A stretch of 64,000 bases of DNA from Acidovorax sp. MR-S7 (GTDB lineage: Bacteria; Pseudomonadota; Gammaproteobacteria; Burkholderiales; Burkholderiaceae_C): NCBI RefSeq assembly GCF_000400995.2, contig NZ_DF238911.1:62001-126000 (forward strand). Direction: 5' to 3'. Below are positions 27,088 to 36,189 of the stretch, one piece after another. The position numbers and the translations under genes were made by a program. Within the stretch, counting starts at the first letter, position 1. Each line of letters opens with the position of its first letter. The notes below the pieces were generated by a model. That model was not told where the DNA came from. It searched no databases and saw only the letters and a list, made by a program, of their open reading frames with translations.

Positions 27088-27656
27088 AACTCCTCATGAT
27101 CGACAACTACGACAGCTTCACCTACAACATCGTGCAGTACCTGGGCGAGCTGGGCGCAGACGTGGAGGTGTTCCGCAACGACGAGATCACGCTGGAGGGC
27201 ATCGCCGCGCGCGCGCCCGAGCGGCTGGTGATTTCGCCCGGCCCGTGCTCGCCGGCCGAAGCAGGCGTCTCCGTCGCGGCCATCCAGCACTTCGCGGGCA
27301 AGCTGCCGATCCTGGGCGTGTGCCTGGGGCACCAGAGCATCGGGGCGGCCTTCGGCGGCAAGATCATCCGCGCGCAGGAGCTGATGCACGGCAAGACCAG
27401 CGTCATCACCACGACGCAAAAGGGCGTGTTCGCGGGCCTGCCGGAGCAGTTCACGGTGAACCGCTACCACTCGCTGGCCATCGAGCGCGAGAGCTGCCCC
27501 GAGGTGCTGGAGGTCACGGCCTGGACGGATGACGGCGAGATCATGGGCGTGCGCCACCGCGAGCTGCCCATCGAGGGCGTGCAGTTCCACCCCGAAAGCA
27601 TCCTGACCGAGCACGGCCACGCCATGCTGAAGAACTTCCTGGAGCAAGCGCGATGA
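27084..27656 (+). CDS. trpG: Anthranilate synthase component II (glutamine amidotransferase)
   Basis: A 190-residue class I amidotransferase: [24 protein letters not shown], oxyanion [11 protein letters not shown], nucleophile [10 protein letters not shown] (Cys about 79), and catalytic His/Glu in GVQFHPESI. In many bacteria the same subunit also serves para-aminobenzoate synthase. Start and stop overlap the neighbouring genes (ATGA at both junctions). Confidence 0.96.
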   Translation: MKLLMIDNYDSFTYNIVQYLGELGADVEVFRNDEITLEGIAARAPERLVISPGPCSPAEAGVSVAAIQHFAGKLPILGVCLGHQSIGAAFGGKIIRAQELMHGKTSVITTTQKGVFAGLPEQFTVNRYHSLAIERESCPEVLEVTAWTDDGEIMGVRHRELPIEGVQFHPESILTEHGHAMLKNFLEQAR

Positions 27657-28684
27657 TCACCCCGCAAGAAGCGCTGCAGCGCACCATCGAGCACCGGGAA
27701 ATCTTCCACGACGAGATGCTGCACCTGATGCGCCTCATCATGAGCGGAGAGCTGTCGCCCGTGATGACGGCGGCCATCGTCACCGGCCTGCGCGTGAAGA
27801 AGGAAACCATCGGCGAGATCACCGCCGCCGCGCAGGTGATGCGCGAGTTCTCCAACAAGGTGCACGTGGCCGACACGCGGCACCTCGTGGACATCGTGGG
27901 CACGGGCGGCGACGGGGCGAACACCTTCAACATCTCCACCTGCTCCACCTTCGTGATCGCCGCCGCGGGCGGCAAGGTCAGCAAGCACGGCGGGCGCGGC
28001 GTGTCGAGCAAGTCGGGCAGCGCGGACGCGATGGAGGCGCTGGGCATCCACATCAACCTGGCGCCTGAGCAGATCGCCCAGTGCATCCAGGAAGTCGGCA
28101 TCGGCTTCATGTTCGCGCCCAACCACCATCCGGCCATGAAGAACGTGGCGCCCGTGCGCAAGGAACTGGGCGTGCGCACGATCTTCAACATCCTGGGCCC
28201 GCTCACCAACCCGGCCGGCGCGCCCAACATCCTCATGGGCGTGTTCCACGAAGACCTCGTGGGCATCCAGGTGCGCGCGCTGCAGCGTCTGGGCGCGGAG
28301 CATGCGCTGGTCGTCTACGGCCGCGACGGGCTCGACGAGATCAGCCTGGGCGCGGGCACGCTGGTGGGCGAACTGAAGGACGGCGTGGTGCGCGAATACG
28401 AAGTCCACCCCGAGGACTTCGGCCTGCGCATGGCCGGCACGCGCGCGCTGCGCGTGGACAGCCCCGAGGAATCCAAGGCCATGCTGCTCGAAGTGCTGAG
28501 CGGTGCCCAGGGCCCGGCGCGCGACATCGTCTGCCTGAACGCGGGTGCGGCGCTCTATGCGGCCAACGTGATGCCCAGCATCGCCGAGGGCCTCGCGCGC
28601 GCGCAGGCCGCCATCGACAGCGGCGCGGCGCGTGCCAGGCTCGACGCGCTGGCGGCCTATACCCATCAGCTCGCTGGCGCATGA
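27653..28684 (+). CDS. trpD: Anthranilate phosphoribosyltransferase
   Basis: A 343-residue enzyme joining anthranilate to phosphoribosyl pyrophosphate. Motifs: [53 protein letters not shown] (PRPP and substrate loops), [38 protein letters not shown], and [11 protein letters not shown]. Coupled to trpG (ATGA) and to the downstream small gene (ATGA). Confidence 0.96.
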   Translation: MITPQEALQRTIEHREIFHDEMLHLMRLIMSGELSPVMTAAIVTGLRVKKETIGEITAAAQVMREFSNKVHVADTRHLVDIVGTGGDGANTFNISTCSTFVIAAAGGKVSKHGGRGVSSKSGSADAMEALGIHINLAPEQIAQCIQEVGIGFMFAPNHHPAMKNVAPVRKELGVRTIFNILGPLTNPAGAPNILMGVFHEDLVGIQVRALQRLGAEHALVVYGRDGLDEISLGAGTLVGELKDGVVREYEVHPEDFGLRMAGTRALRVDSPEESKAMLLEVLSGAQGPARDIVCLNAGAALYAANVMPSIAEGLARAQAAIDSGAARARLDALAAYTHQLAGA

Positions 28685-28836
28685 GCCTGCTGGATGCGCC
28701 CATCTGGCACGACGCGGGCACGTGGATCGTACTGGGCGTGTCGCTGCTCTTCATCGTCGTGGGCATTGCCATGCACCACGTCATCCGCAAGGTGCTGCGC
28801 GCGCCGCCGCCTACCGACAAGCCTTCCGAAGACTGA
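28681..28836 (+). CDS. Small single-span membrane protein in the trp operon
   Basis: A 51-residue frame between trpD and trpC, coupled to trpD by an ATGA overlap and ending 7 bp before trpC. Residues about 13-32 ([20 protein letters not shown]) form one membrane span; the short N-terminus is acidic and the tail [18 protein letters not shown] carries Arg/Lys next to the membrane, suggesting that the C-terminus is cytoplasmic. Codon use matches its neighbours and there is no competing frame. I do not recognise a characterised family. Confidence 0.7.
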   Translation: MSLLDAPIWHDAGTWIVLGVSLLFIVVGIAMHHVIRKVLRAPPPTDKPSED

Positions 28837-28843
28837 AAACGCC

Positions 28844-29644
28844 ATGTCCGACATCCTGCAAAAAATCTGCGACGTGAAGGCCGAGGAAGTGGCCGCCGCG
28901 AAGAAGCGCATGCCCTTCGCCGAGATGCGCCGCGACGCCGAAAGCCGCGTGCTCACGCGCGACTTCGTGGGCGCGCTGCGCGCAAAAATAGCCAAGGGCC
29001 AGGCCGGCGTGATCGCCGAGATCAAGAAGGCCAGCCCCAGCAAGGGCGTGATCCGCGAGGATTTCATCCCCGCCGATATCGCCCAGAGCTACGCCGAAGG
29101 CGATGGCAAAGTCAGCGCCGCCTGCCTCTCGGTGTTGACCGACCGCCAGTTCTTCCAGGGCCAGCCCGACTACCTCAAGCAGGCGCGCGCGAGCTGCCAA
29201 TTGCCCGTGCTGCGCAAGGACTTCATGGTCGATCCGTACCAGATCTACGAGTCGCGCGCCATGGGGGCCGACTGCGTGCTGCTGATCGCCGCCTGCCTTC
29301 AGGATGGCCTGATGGCCGAGATGGAGCAGATCGCCCGCAGCCTGGACATGGCCGTGCTGGTCGAGGTGCACGACGGCGCGGAACTGGAGCGCGCGCTGAG
29401 GCTGAAGACCCCGCTCGTCGGCATCAACAACCGCAACCTGCGCACCTTCGAGGTGTCGATCCAGACCACGCTGGATCTGCAAAGGCACGTGCCGCAGGAT
29501 CGCCTGCTGGTGGCCGAATCGGGCATCCTAGCGCCCGACGACGTGAAGACCCTGCGCGATGCGGGCATCGACGCCTTCCTCGTCGGCGAGGCGTTCATGC
29601 GCGCGCCGGAGCCGGGGCTCGCGCTCGCAAAGCTATTTTCTTGA
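28844..29644 (+). CDS. trpC: Indole-3-glycerol-phosphate synthase
   Basis: A 266-residue TIM-barrel enzyme. Typical blocks: [87 protein letters not shown] and [14 protein letters not shown]. The stop codon is the TGA of the TGATAG block of repeat R7, and the last residues LAKLFS run into the AT-rich edge of that repeat. Confidence 0.96.
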   Translation: MSDILQKICDVKAEEVAAAKKRMPFAEMRRDAESRVLTRDFVGALRAKIAKGQAGVIAEIKKASPSKGVIREDFIPADIAQSYAEGDGKVSAACLSVLTDRQFFQGQPDYLKQARASCQLPVLRKDFMVDPYQIYESRAMGADCVLLIAACLQDGLMAEMEQIARSLDMAVLVEVHDGAELERALRLKTPLVGINNRNLRTFEVSIQTTLDLQRHVPQDRLLVAESGILAPDDVKTLRDAGIDAFLVGEAFMRAPEPGLALAKLFS

Positions 29645-29687
29645 TAGCTGCTTGCGCTTGATGGATAAGCGCTGGAGGCACTTTTGA
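29631..29687 (+). repeat. Dispersed palindromic repeat, copy R7 (subfamily A), trpC-ung junction
   Basis: TTTTCTTGATAGCTGCTTGCGCTTG, loop, AAGCGCTGGAGGCACTTTTGA. Its TGATAG ends trpC and its GGAGG (29674-29678) sits 11 bases before the ung ATG at 29690 (5 bases before an in-frame TTG at 29684). The element therefore forms the whole intercistronic junction. Confidence 0.92.
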
Positions 29688-29689
29688 CC

Positions 29690-30397
29690 ATGAATTCGGA
29701 AGACACCCAGCTCGTCACCGCCGACCCGGCGGATTGGCCCGTCGCTCCCGGCTGGCAGCCGCTGGTCGATGGCTTCTTCGCCAGCGAACGCGGCCAGGCG
29801 CTGCTCGCCTTCCTGCAATCGCGGCTGGAGGCCGGCGCTACCATCTTTCCTCCCAAGCCCCTGCGCGCGCTGGAGCTGACGCCGCCCGAGCAGGTGCGCG
29901 TGGTCATCCTGGGGCAGGACCCGTACCACGGGCGCGGCCAGGCCGAAGGGCTGGCCTTCTCCGTCGCGCCCGGCGTGCGCCTGCCGCCCTCGCTGCAGAA
30001 CATCTTCAAGGAAATGCAGCGCGACCTGGACGTGCCGTTCCCGCCATTCCCCAACCCGGGCGGCAGCCTCGTCAAGTGGGCCAAAAACGGCGTGCTGTTG
30101 CTCAACACCTGCCTCACGGTGGAGGAGGGCCAGGCCGCCAGCCATTCCGGCAAGGGCTGGGAGCTGCTGACCGACGCCGTGATCCGCCACGTGGCCGAAG
30201 CGGAGCGTCCCGTGGTCTTCATGCTCTGGGGCAGCCACGCGCAATCCAAGCGCGCTTTCATCCCGCAGGGCCGGGGGCATCTGGTGCTCACGGCCAACCA
30301 CCCCTCGCCGCTGTCGGCGCTGCGCCCGCCCGTGCCGTTCATCGGCTGCGGGCACTTCGGCAAGGCGCGCGCCTTCCGCGAGCAGCACGGCTACTGA
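29690..30397 (+). CDS. ung: Uracil-DNA glycosylase (family 1)
   Basis: A 235-residue enzyme that removes uracil from DNA. Motif A VVILGQDPYHGRGQAEGLAFS carries the catalytic Asp and Tyr; motif B is LVLTANHPSPLSA with the catalytic His; GVLLLNTCLTV is the uracil pocket. The ATG at 29690 is chosen; a TTG two codons earlier is possible. The ribosome site lies in repeat R7. Confidence 0.96.
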   Translation: MNSEDTQLVTADPADWPVAPGWQPLVDGFFASERGQALLAFLQSRLEAGATIFPPKPLRALELTPPEQVRVVILGQDPYHGRGQAEGLAFSVAPGVRLPPSLQNIFKEMQRDLDVPFPPFPNPGGSLVKWAKNGVLLLNTCLTVEEGQAASHSGKGWELLTDAVIRHVAEAERPVVFMLWGSHAQSKRAFIPQGRGHLVLTANHPSPLSALRPPVPFIGCGHFGKARAFREQHGY

Positions 30398-30404
30398 GCA
30401 GTCC

Positions 30405-31310
30405 TTATCCCGGCAGGCTCTCGCGCAGCAGCGCGAGGAAGGCCTGCGCCGCCACCGGCAGGCTGCGGCCCGCCAGCGTCTGCACCTCGATGTCGCGCAG
30501 GTCCATGCCCTGGTCGCCGATGGGCCGCGCCACCAGCTCGCCAGCCGCTACCAGGTGGCGCGCCGCCACCTCGCTGCCCACCGACAGGCCGCCGCCGCTG
30601 GCCACGAAGTGCAGCAGCGTGCGGGCATGGCCGCTCACCAGCACGGGGTCCAGCCGCAGGCCCTGGCGGCTGCAGGCCACATCGACCATCTGGCGCACCG
30701 TGGTCTCGGGCGGCGGCAGGGCCAGCGGGTAGCGCGCCATGCGCGCGAGGGTGAGGCAGCGCGCCCGCGCCAGCGCGTGGCCGGGGGGCAGCAGGGCCTG
30801 CACGGGAGCGCTCTGGCGGTAGGCCACCTCGATGTCCTTCTCGGGCGCGCGGCTGAAGCACAGGCCGATGTCGGCCGCCCCGCCGCGCACCGCGCCGGGC
30901 ACCTCGGCCGTGGGCAGCACCTGCACGCCGAAGCGGATGCCCTGGTGCGCCTGCTGGAAGCGGGCGCACAGGCGCGGCACGAGTTCGTTGGCGAATGCGT
31001 CCGACGTGGCCAGCCGCACTTGGCCCGCGCGCAGGCCGCGCAGCGCGCCGATCTCGCCCAGCGCGCGCTCGGCGTCCAGGTGCGCGCGCCGCGCATGGCG
31101 CGCCAGGATCTCGCCGGCCTCAGTGAGCACCATGCCGCGCGGGTGCCGCTCGAACAGCGGCGCGCCGAGCTGCACCTCCAGCCCGGCGATCTGCCGGCTC
31201 AGCGCCGACGCGGCCACATGCAGGCGCGCCGACGCCTCGGTAATCGAGCCGCACTGCGCCACCTCGAGGAAGTAGCGCAGCGCGGTGTCCTGCAACTGGT
31301 GGGCACGCAT
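30405..31310 (-). CDS. LysR-family transcriptional regulator
   Basis: A 301-residue LTTR. The winged HTH occupies about 8-66 (ALRYFLEVAQCGSITEASARLHVAASALSRQIAGLEVQLGAPLFERHPRGMVLTEAG) and a substrate-binding domain follows from about 92. It is divergent from a Bug receptor and a gamma-glutamyltransferase gene, which it probably controls through the palindrome in the shared promoter region. Effector unknown. Confidence 0.9.
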   Translation of the reverse strand: MRAHQLQDTALRYFLEVAQCGSITEASARLHVAASALSRQIAGLEVQLGAPLFERHPRGMVLTEAGEILARHARRAHLDAERALGEIGALRGLRAGQVRLATSDAFANELVPRLCARFQQAHQGIRFGVQVLPTAEVPGAVRGGAADIGLCFSRAPEKDIEVAYRQSAPVQALLPPGHALARARCLTLARMARYPLALPPPETTVRQMVDVACSRQGLRLDPVLVSGHARTLLHFVASGGGLSVGSEVAARHLVAAGELVARPIGDQGMDLRDIEVQTLAGRSLPVAAQAFLALLRESLPG

Positions 31311-31327
31311 GCGCGCGAGTATGCACT

Positions 31328-31342
31328 TTGCCGATCCGGCAA
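31328..31342. promoter_or_regulatory. Candidate LysR operator (TTGCCG-N3-CGGCAA)
   Basis: A perfect interrupted palindrome of T-N11-A type, 18 bp upstream of the regulator start and 85 bp upstream of the Bug gene, in the divergent region 31311-31426. Position and symmetry are those of an LTTR recognition site. Confidence 0.6.
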
Positions 31343-31426
31343 CGCAGGATTGCAGAATCGGTGTTGGTCAGAACGCGGGCGCTTTTCTAAGATGCCGGCT
31401 TCCAACGGAGACGAAAGGAGCGGGCG

Positions 31427-32392
31427 ATGCGCAAATGGGCATGGGGCGTGGCATTGTGGACGGCCGGGGTGGCACTGGCGCAGGCCCAGGACTGGCCCGC
31501 GCGGCCGGTGCGGGTGATCGTGCCCTTCCCGTCCAGCGGCGCGACCGACCTGGTGGCGCGCGTGGTCACGCAGCGCGTGTCGCAGGACCTGGGCCAGCAG
31601 TTCGTGGTGGACAACAAGCCCGGCGCGGGCGGCACCATCGGCGCGGGCGAGGCCGCCAAGGCGCAGCCCGACGGCTACACGCTGCTGCTCACCACGAGCA
31701 GCACGCACGCCATTTCGCCGCACCTCATGCCCCGCCTGGCCTACGACGCGCGCAAGGATTTCACGCCCGTGGCGCACCTGGCCGACGCGGCCAGCGTGCT
31801 GCTGGTCACGCCGTCGCTCCCCGCCAAGACGGTGCAGGAACTCGTGGCCTACGCCAAGGCCCACCCGCGCGCGCTCAACTATGCGTCCAGCGGAAACGGC
31901 ACCATCGTGCATCTGAACGCTGCGGCGTTCAGCGCGCAGGCCGGCATCGAGATGACGCACGTGCCCTACAAGGGCACGGCCCAGTCCATCACCGACCTGG
32001 CCACGGGCCAGGTGCACGTGCTGTTCGACTCCATCCCCACCGGCATGCCGCACGTGAAAAGCGGCCGCCTGCGTGCGCTGGCCGTCACCAGCGAGAAGCG
32101 CAGCGCGCTCGCGCCCGAGCTGCCCACGCTGGCCGAATCGGGCCTGCCGGGCTATTCGTCCGTGACGTGGTTCGGCGTGTACCTGCCCGCCGGCGCGCCG
32201 CCCGCGCTGGTCGAGCGCATCCACAAGGCCTTCACCCAGGCCATGCAAACGCCCGAGGTGGCCGCCAGCCTCGCCAAGCTGGGCGTGGAGCCCGCCGCGC
32301 CCGGCTCGCCCGCACAGTTCGCCGCCATGGTGCAGGCCGACAGCGCACGCTGGGCGGGCGTGATCCGCCAGCACAAGATCACTCTGGAATGA
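31427..32392 (+). CDS. Bug-type tripartite tricarboxylate transporter substrate-binding protein
   Basis: A 321-residue periplasmic receptor with a signal peptide (MRKWAWGVALWTAGVALAQA). Bug landmarks are present: WPARPVRVIVPFPSSGATDLVAR, VVDNKPGAGGTIGAGEAAKAQPDGYTLL, NYASSGNGTIVHLN, MTHVPYKGTAQSITDLATGQV and LPTLAESGLPGYSSVTWFGVYLPAG. The family has expanded in Burkholderiales, where most members lack linked TctA/TctB membrane genes, as here. AAAGGAG lies upstream of the ATG. It overlaps the next gene by ATGA. Confidence 0.92.
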   Translation: MRKWAWGVALWTAGVALAQAQDWPARPVRVIVPFPSSGATDLVARVVTQRVSQDLGQQFVVDNKPGAGGTIGAGEAAKAQPDGYTLLLTTSSTHAISPHLMPRLAYDARKDFTPVAHLADAASVLLVTPSLPAKTVQELVAYAKAHPRALNYASSGNGTIVHLNAAAFSAQAGIEMTHVPYKGTAQSITDLATGQVHVLFDSIPTGMPHVKSGRLRALAVTSEKRSALAPELPTLAESGLPGYSSVTWFGVYLPAGAPPALVERIHKAFTQAMQTPEVAASLAKLGVEPAAPGSPAQFAAMVQADSARWAGVIRQHKITLE

Positions 32393-34002
32393 CCGCCATG
32401 CACGACGCACAGAACCTCGACTGGACCCTTCCCTACGCCTCGCACCGCAGCGCGGTGATGGGGCGCAACATCGTCTCCACCTCGCAGCCGCTGGCCGCCC
32501 AGGCCGGCCTGCGCATGCTGCTGGCCGGCGGCAACGCGGTGGATGCGGCGCTGGCCGCCGCCATGGCGCTCACCGTGGTCGAGCCCTCGGGCTGCGGCAT
32601 CGGCAGCGACGGCTTCGCCATCGTCTGGGACGGCAAGGAACTGCACGGCCTCAACGCCTCGGGCCGCTCGCCTGCCGCGTGGACGCCCGACTACTTTGCC
32701 AAGCTCGGCGGCATTCCAGAGAAGGGTTGGAACGCCGTCACCGTGCCGGGCGCCGTCTCGGCCTGGGTGGCGCTGTCACAGCGCTTCGGCAAGCTGCCGT
32801 TCGCGCAGCTCGCGCAGCCTGCCATTGACTATGCGCGCAATGGTTTTCCAGTGTCTCCCGTCATCGCGCGGCTGTGGGAGCTGGGCTTTGCCAAGCTGGG
32901 CGATCAGCCCGGTTTCGCCGAATGCTTCGCGCCCGGCGGCCGCGTGCCGCGTGCCGGCGACGTCTTCCGCAGCGAGGCGCATGCGCGCACGCTGGAGCTG
33001 ATCGCCGCGACCAACGGTGAAGCGTTCTACCGCGGCGAACTGGCCGAGAAGATGGCCGCGCATTCGCAGGCCAACGGTGGTGCGATGACGGTGGAAGACC
33101 TCGCCGCCCACCAGGCCGACTGGGTCGGTACGGTGTCGCAAAAATTTGGCGACTCGGTGATCCACGAGATCCCGCCCAACGGCCAGGGCATCGCGGCGCT
33201 GATGGCGCTGGGCATGCTCGACGCCCTGGGCGTCGGCAGCCAGCCGCTCGACGGCATCGACAGCGTGCACCTGCAGATCGAGGCCATGAAGCTCGCCTTC
33301 GCCGACCTGCACCAGTACAACGCCGACATCGACCACATGCGCGTCGATCCAGCCGACCTGCTGCGCTCCGAATACCTGCGCGAGCGCGCGGCGCTGATCG
33401 ACCCCGCGCGCGCGGGCGATCCCGCGTACGGCGCGCCGCGTCCCGGCGGCACGGTGTACCTCGCAGCGGCGGATGCCAACGGCATGATGGTCTCGTTCAT
33501 CCAGTCCAACTACATGGGCTTCGGCTCGGGCGTGGTCGTGCCAGGCACGGGCATCAGCCTGCAGAACCGGGGCCACGGCTTCACGCTGGAGCCCGGCCAC
33601 GCCAACGAGGTCGGCCCGCGCAAGCGCCCCTCGCACACCATCATTCCCGCCTTCGCCATGCACGCCGACGGCACGCCGCAGATGGCCTTCGGCGTGATGG
33701 GCGGCCCCATGCAGAGCCAGGGCCACGCGCAGATGGCCTTGCGCGTGCTGCGCTACGGCCAGAACCCGCAGGCCGCTGCCGATGCGCCGCGCTGGCGCGT
33801 GACGGGTGGCAAGGGCGTGGCAGTGGAGCCGCACTTCGACGCGGCGGTGGTCGAGCAACTGCGCGCGCGCGGCCATGAGGTCACGGTGGAGGCGGGCAAC
33901 GGCGTTTTCGCCTTCGGTGGCGCGCAACTGGTGCTGAAGCAGGGCGGCGTGTACGTCGCGGGCTCCGATCCGCGCAAGGACGGGTGCGCGGTGGCGTTCT
34001 AA
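32389..34002 (+). CDS. Gamma-glutamyltransferase family (YwrD-like) hydrolase
   Basis: A 537-residue Ntn-hydrolase precursor. N-terminal QPLAAQAGLRMLLAGGNAVDAALAAAMALTVVEPSGCGIGSDGFAIVWDG is characteristic. The self-cleavage site would be the Thr of GGTVYLAAADANGMMVSFIQSNY (about residue 356), giving large and small subunits. No signal peptide is visible, so it is probably cytoplasmic. Gamma-glutamyl amides or glutathione are plausible substrates; the link to the Bug receptor (ATGA overlap) suggests that a gamma-glutamyl or other amide compound is imported and hydrolysed. Confidence 0.85.
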   Translation: MTAMHDAQNLDWTLPYASHRSAVMGRNIVSTSQPLAAQAGLRMLLAGGNAVDAALAAAMALTVVEPSGCGIGSDGFAIVWDGKELHGLNASGRSPAAWTPDYFAKLGGIPEKGWNAVTVPGAVSAWVALSQRFGKLPFAQLAQPAIDYARNGFPVSPVIARLWELGFAKLGDQPGFAECFAPGGRVPRAGDVFRSEAHARTLELIAATNGEAFYRGELAEKMAAHSQANGGAMTVEDLAAHQADWVGTVSQKFGDSVIHEIPPNGQGIAALMALGMLDALGVGSQPLDGIDSVHLQIEAMKLAFADLHQYNADIDHMRVDPADLLRSEYLRERAALIDPARAGDPAYGAPRPGGTVYLAAADANGMMVSFIQSNYMGFGSGVVVPGTGISLQNRGHGFTLEPGHANEVGPRKRPSHTIIPAFAMHADGTPQMAFGVMGGPMQSQGHAQMALRVLRYGQNPQAAADAPRWRVTGGKGVAVEPHFDAAVVEQLRARGHEVTVEAGNGVFAFGGAQLVLKQGGVYVAGSDPRKDGCAVAF

Positions 34003-34004
34003 GC

Positions 34005-34056
34005 CAAATTGGCTGCCAGCGCTTATTCAGAAAGCGCCAACAGCTCTCTTTTCGGG
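34005..34056 (-). repeat. Dispersed palindromic repeat, copy R8 (subfamily B)
   Basis: Plus-strand CAAATTGGCTGCCAGCGCTT, loop, AAAGCGCCAACAGCTCTCTTTTC. It fills the 58-bp gap between the convergent gamma-glutamyltransferase and EamA genes. Confidence 0.88.
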
Positions 34057-34060
34057 AGCA

Positions 34061-34939
34061 TTAGCGTGTCTCGCGCACCGTCAACCACGCGCTCGCCACG
34101 CCGCTGGCCGCGATCAGCGCCATGCCCACGAGCGACCAGCCGTCGGGCATGTGCCCGTACACCGCCCAGCCCGCGAGCATGGCGAAGCCGATCTGCGTGT
34201 AGAGGAACGGCGCAATGGTTGCGGGCGTGGTACGTGCGTACGCGCGCAGCAGCATCAGGTGGCCCAGTGCGCTCGACAGGCCCATGACGAAGGTGCCCAG
34301 CCAGATCCACGGGTTGTCGATCTGCGTCCAGACAAAGGGCGCGCCCAGCGACGTGAGCGCCGTGGCGATCCAGCCTGTGTAGAACTGTGTGGTGGCCGGG
34401 TCTTCCTGGCCCGCCATCAGGCTGCTGAGGATCTGGTAGCCCGTGGCCAGGGCCAGCATGGCCAGCGGCAGCAGCAGGGCCCAGCCGAGGGTGTCGCCGC
34501 CGGGGCGCAGGATGAGCATCACGCTGGCCAGGCCCGTGGCGACCAGCAGCCAGCGCGGCAGGCTCACGTGCTGGCGCAGCCACAGCGCGGCCACGAGCGT
34601 CACGCACAGCGGCGTGGCCGCGACGATGGCGGTGAATTCGGGCAGCGGCATCACGCGGATGCTGAAGAAACCGAACAGGCTGGTGCCCGCGAACAGCACC
34701 GCGCGCAGCACCTGGAAACGCGGGTGCGCGGTGCGCGGCAGCCGCCAGCCGGAGCGCGGCAGCACCCAGGCCGAGGTGAGCAGCGACTGGAACAGGTAGC
34801 GCAGCCACAGCGCCATGAAGAGCGGCACCGTGGCGCTGACGAGCTTGGTGGCGGTGTCCAGCAGCGCGAAGCAGGCGCACGCGCCCACGGTGAGCGCGAT
34901 GCCGGCCAGGGCGGAATGGCGTGTGCTGGTGTGTGCCAT
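34061..34939 (-). CDS. EamA/DMT-superfamily transporter
   Basis: A 292-residue inner-membrane protein with about ten hydrophobic segments in two EamA repeats (about 11-137 and 150-288): ALAGIALTVGACACFALLDTATKLV and WALLLPLAMLALATGYQILSSLM. Drug/metabolite exporters of this kind move amino acids, purines or other metabolites; the substrate cannot be read from the sequence. The ATG overlaps the queA stop (TGATG). Confidence 0.87.
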   Translation of the reverse strand: MAHTSTRHSALAGIALTVGACACFALLDTATKLVSATVPLFMALWLRYLFQSLLTSAWVLPRSGWRLPRTAHPRFQVLRAVLFAGTSLFGFFSIRVMPLPEFTAIVAATPLCVTLVAALWLRQHVSLPRWLLVATGLASVMLILRPGGDTLGWALLLPLAMLALATGYQILSSLMAGQEDPATTQFYTGWIATALTSLGAPFVWTQIDNPWIWLGTFVMGLSSALGHLMLLRAYARTTPATIAPFLYTQIGFAMLAGWAVYGHMPDGWSLVGMALIAASGVASAWLTVRETR

Positions 34940-36027
34940 CAACGGGTGCGTTCGAGGAGCATCGAATCGCCATAGCTGAAGAAGCGGTAGCGCTGCGCGA
35001 TGGCGTGCTGGTACAGCGCCATGACGTGTTCATACCCCGCGAAGGCGCTCACCAGCATCATCAGTGTGCTCTTGGGGAGGTGGAAGTTGGTGACGAGCAA
35101 ATCGACCACCTGGAACGCGAAGCCAGGCGTGATGAAGATGTCCGTCTCGCCCGTGGTCTGGCCGCTGCGCGCCCACGATTCGAGCGTGCGCACGGTGGTC
35201 GTGCCCACGGCCACCACGCGCCCGCCGCGCGCGCGGCAGCGCTCCAGCGCGGCGAGGGTGGCCAGCGGCACCTCGTACCACTCGCTGTGCATGCGGTGCT
35301 CGGCCAGGCTTTCGGTCTTGACGGGCTGGAAGGTGCCGGCGCCCACGTGCAGGGTGACGCTGGCGCGCTCCACGCCGTGCGCGGCGAGCGCGGCGAGCAC
35401 GGCGTCGTCGAAGTGCAGCGCCGCCGTGGGCGCGGCCACGGCGCCGGGGGTGCGGGCGAAGACGGTCTGGTAGCGCTCGGCGTCCTCGGATTCATGAGGG
35501 TCGTGTTCGGCGTTCTGCTGGCGCTCGATGTAGGGCGGCAGCGGCAGGTGGCCGTGGCGCTCCATCAGTTCCCAGGGCGTCTCGCCGGCCGGGCCGTGGA
35601 GCGCGAAGCGGAACAGCGGCCCGTCGGCGTCAGGCCAGCGCGCGAGCAGAGTGGCGTCGAAGCCGCCCGCCGCCTTGCCGCCGGCCATGTGGACGGTGGC
35701 GCCGGGCAGGGGCTTCTTGCTGACCTTCATGTGGGCCACGACCTCGTTGCCGGTGAGCACGCGCTCGATCAGCAGCTCCAGCCGGCCGCCGCTGGCTTTT
35801 TCGCCGAAGACGCGCGCCTTGACCACGCGCGTGTCGTTGAAGACGAGCAGGTCGCCCGGTGCCAGCTGCTGCGGCAGCTCGCGGAAGATGCGGTCGGTGG
35901 GCGGCAGGGCGCGGCCGTCGAGCAGGCGCGAGCCGCTGCGCTCGGGCGCGGGGTGCTGGGCGATGAGCAGCTCGGGCAGCTCGAAGTCGAAGTCGCTGAG
36001 GGTGTGCGTGCGGGGGCTGGGGGACAT
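34939..36027 (-). CDS. queA: S-adenosylmethionine:tRNA ribosyltransferase-isomerase
   Basis: A 362-residue enzyme that transfers the ribosyl moiety of AdoMet to 7-aminomethyl-7-deazaguanine in tRNA, making epoxyqueuosine. Conserved blocks: [90 protein letters not shown] and [10 protein letters not shown]. Length is normal. It usually precedes tgt; here an exporter gene follows instead. Confidence 0.95.
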   Translation of the reverse strand: MSPSPRTHTLSDFDFELPELLIAQHPAPERSGSRLLDGRALPPTDRIFRELPQQLAPGDLLVFNDTRVVKARVFGEKASGGRLELLIERVLTGNEVVAHMKVSKKPLPGATVHMAGGKAAGGFDATLLARWPDADGPLFRFALHGPAGETPWELMERHGHLPLPPYIERQQNAEHDPHESEDAERYQTVFARTPGAVAAPTAALHFDDAVLAALAAHGVERASVTLHVGAGTFQPVKTESLAEHRMHSEWYEVPLATLAALERCRARGGRVVAVGTTTVRTLESWARSGQTTGETDIFITPGFAFQVVDLLVTNFHLPKSTLMMLVSAFAGYEHVMALYQHAIAQRYRFFSYGDSMLLERTR

Positions 36028-36189
36028 GCGGGATCCGTTGGGGCGGCCTGCCCGTGCGGGCAGGCGGAAGGCGCGATTGTCGCAACTCCGGCACGGGGCG
36101 GCGTGCGCGTGTAATCTTGAGAGAAGTCAACCCTTTGCGTGCGCACAGGCCTAGACTGCGGTCCATGTCATGACACGCTGCGGGCTCAC
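36028..36189. promoter_or_regulatory. Divergent region queA / diguanylate cyclase
   Basis: A 162-bp gap containing a perfect 10-bp palindrome TGTCATGACA at 36166-36175, 14 bp before the cyclase start codon. It could be an operator of the cyclase gene. No clear promoter hexamers are seen. Confidence 0.4.
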
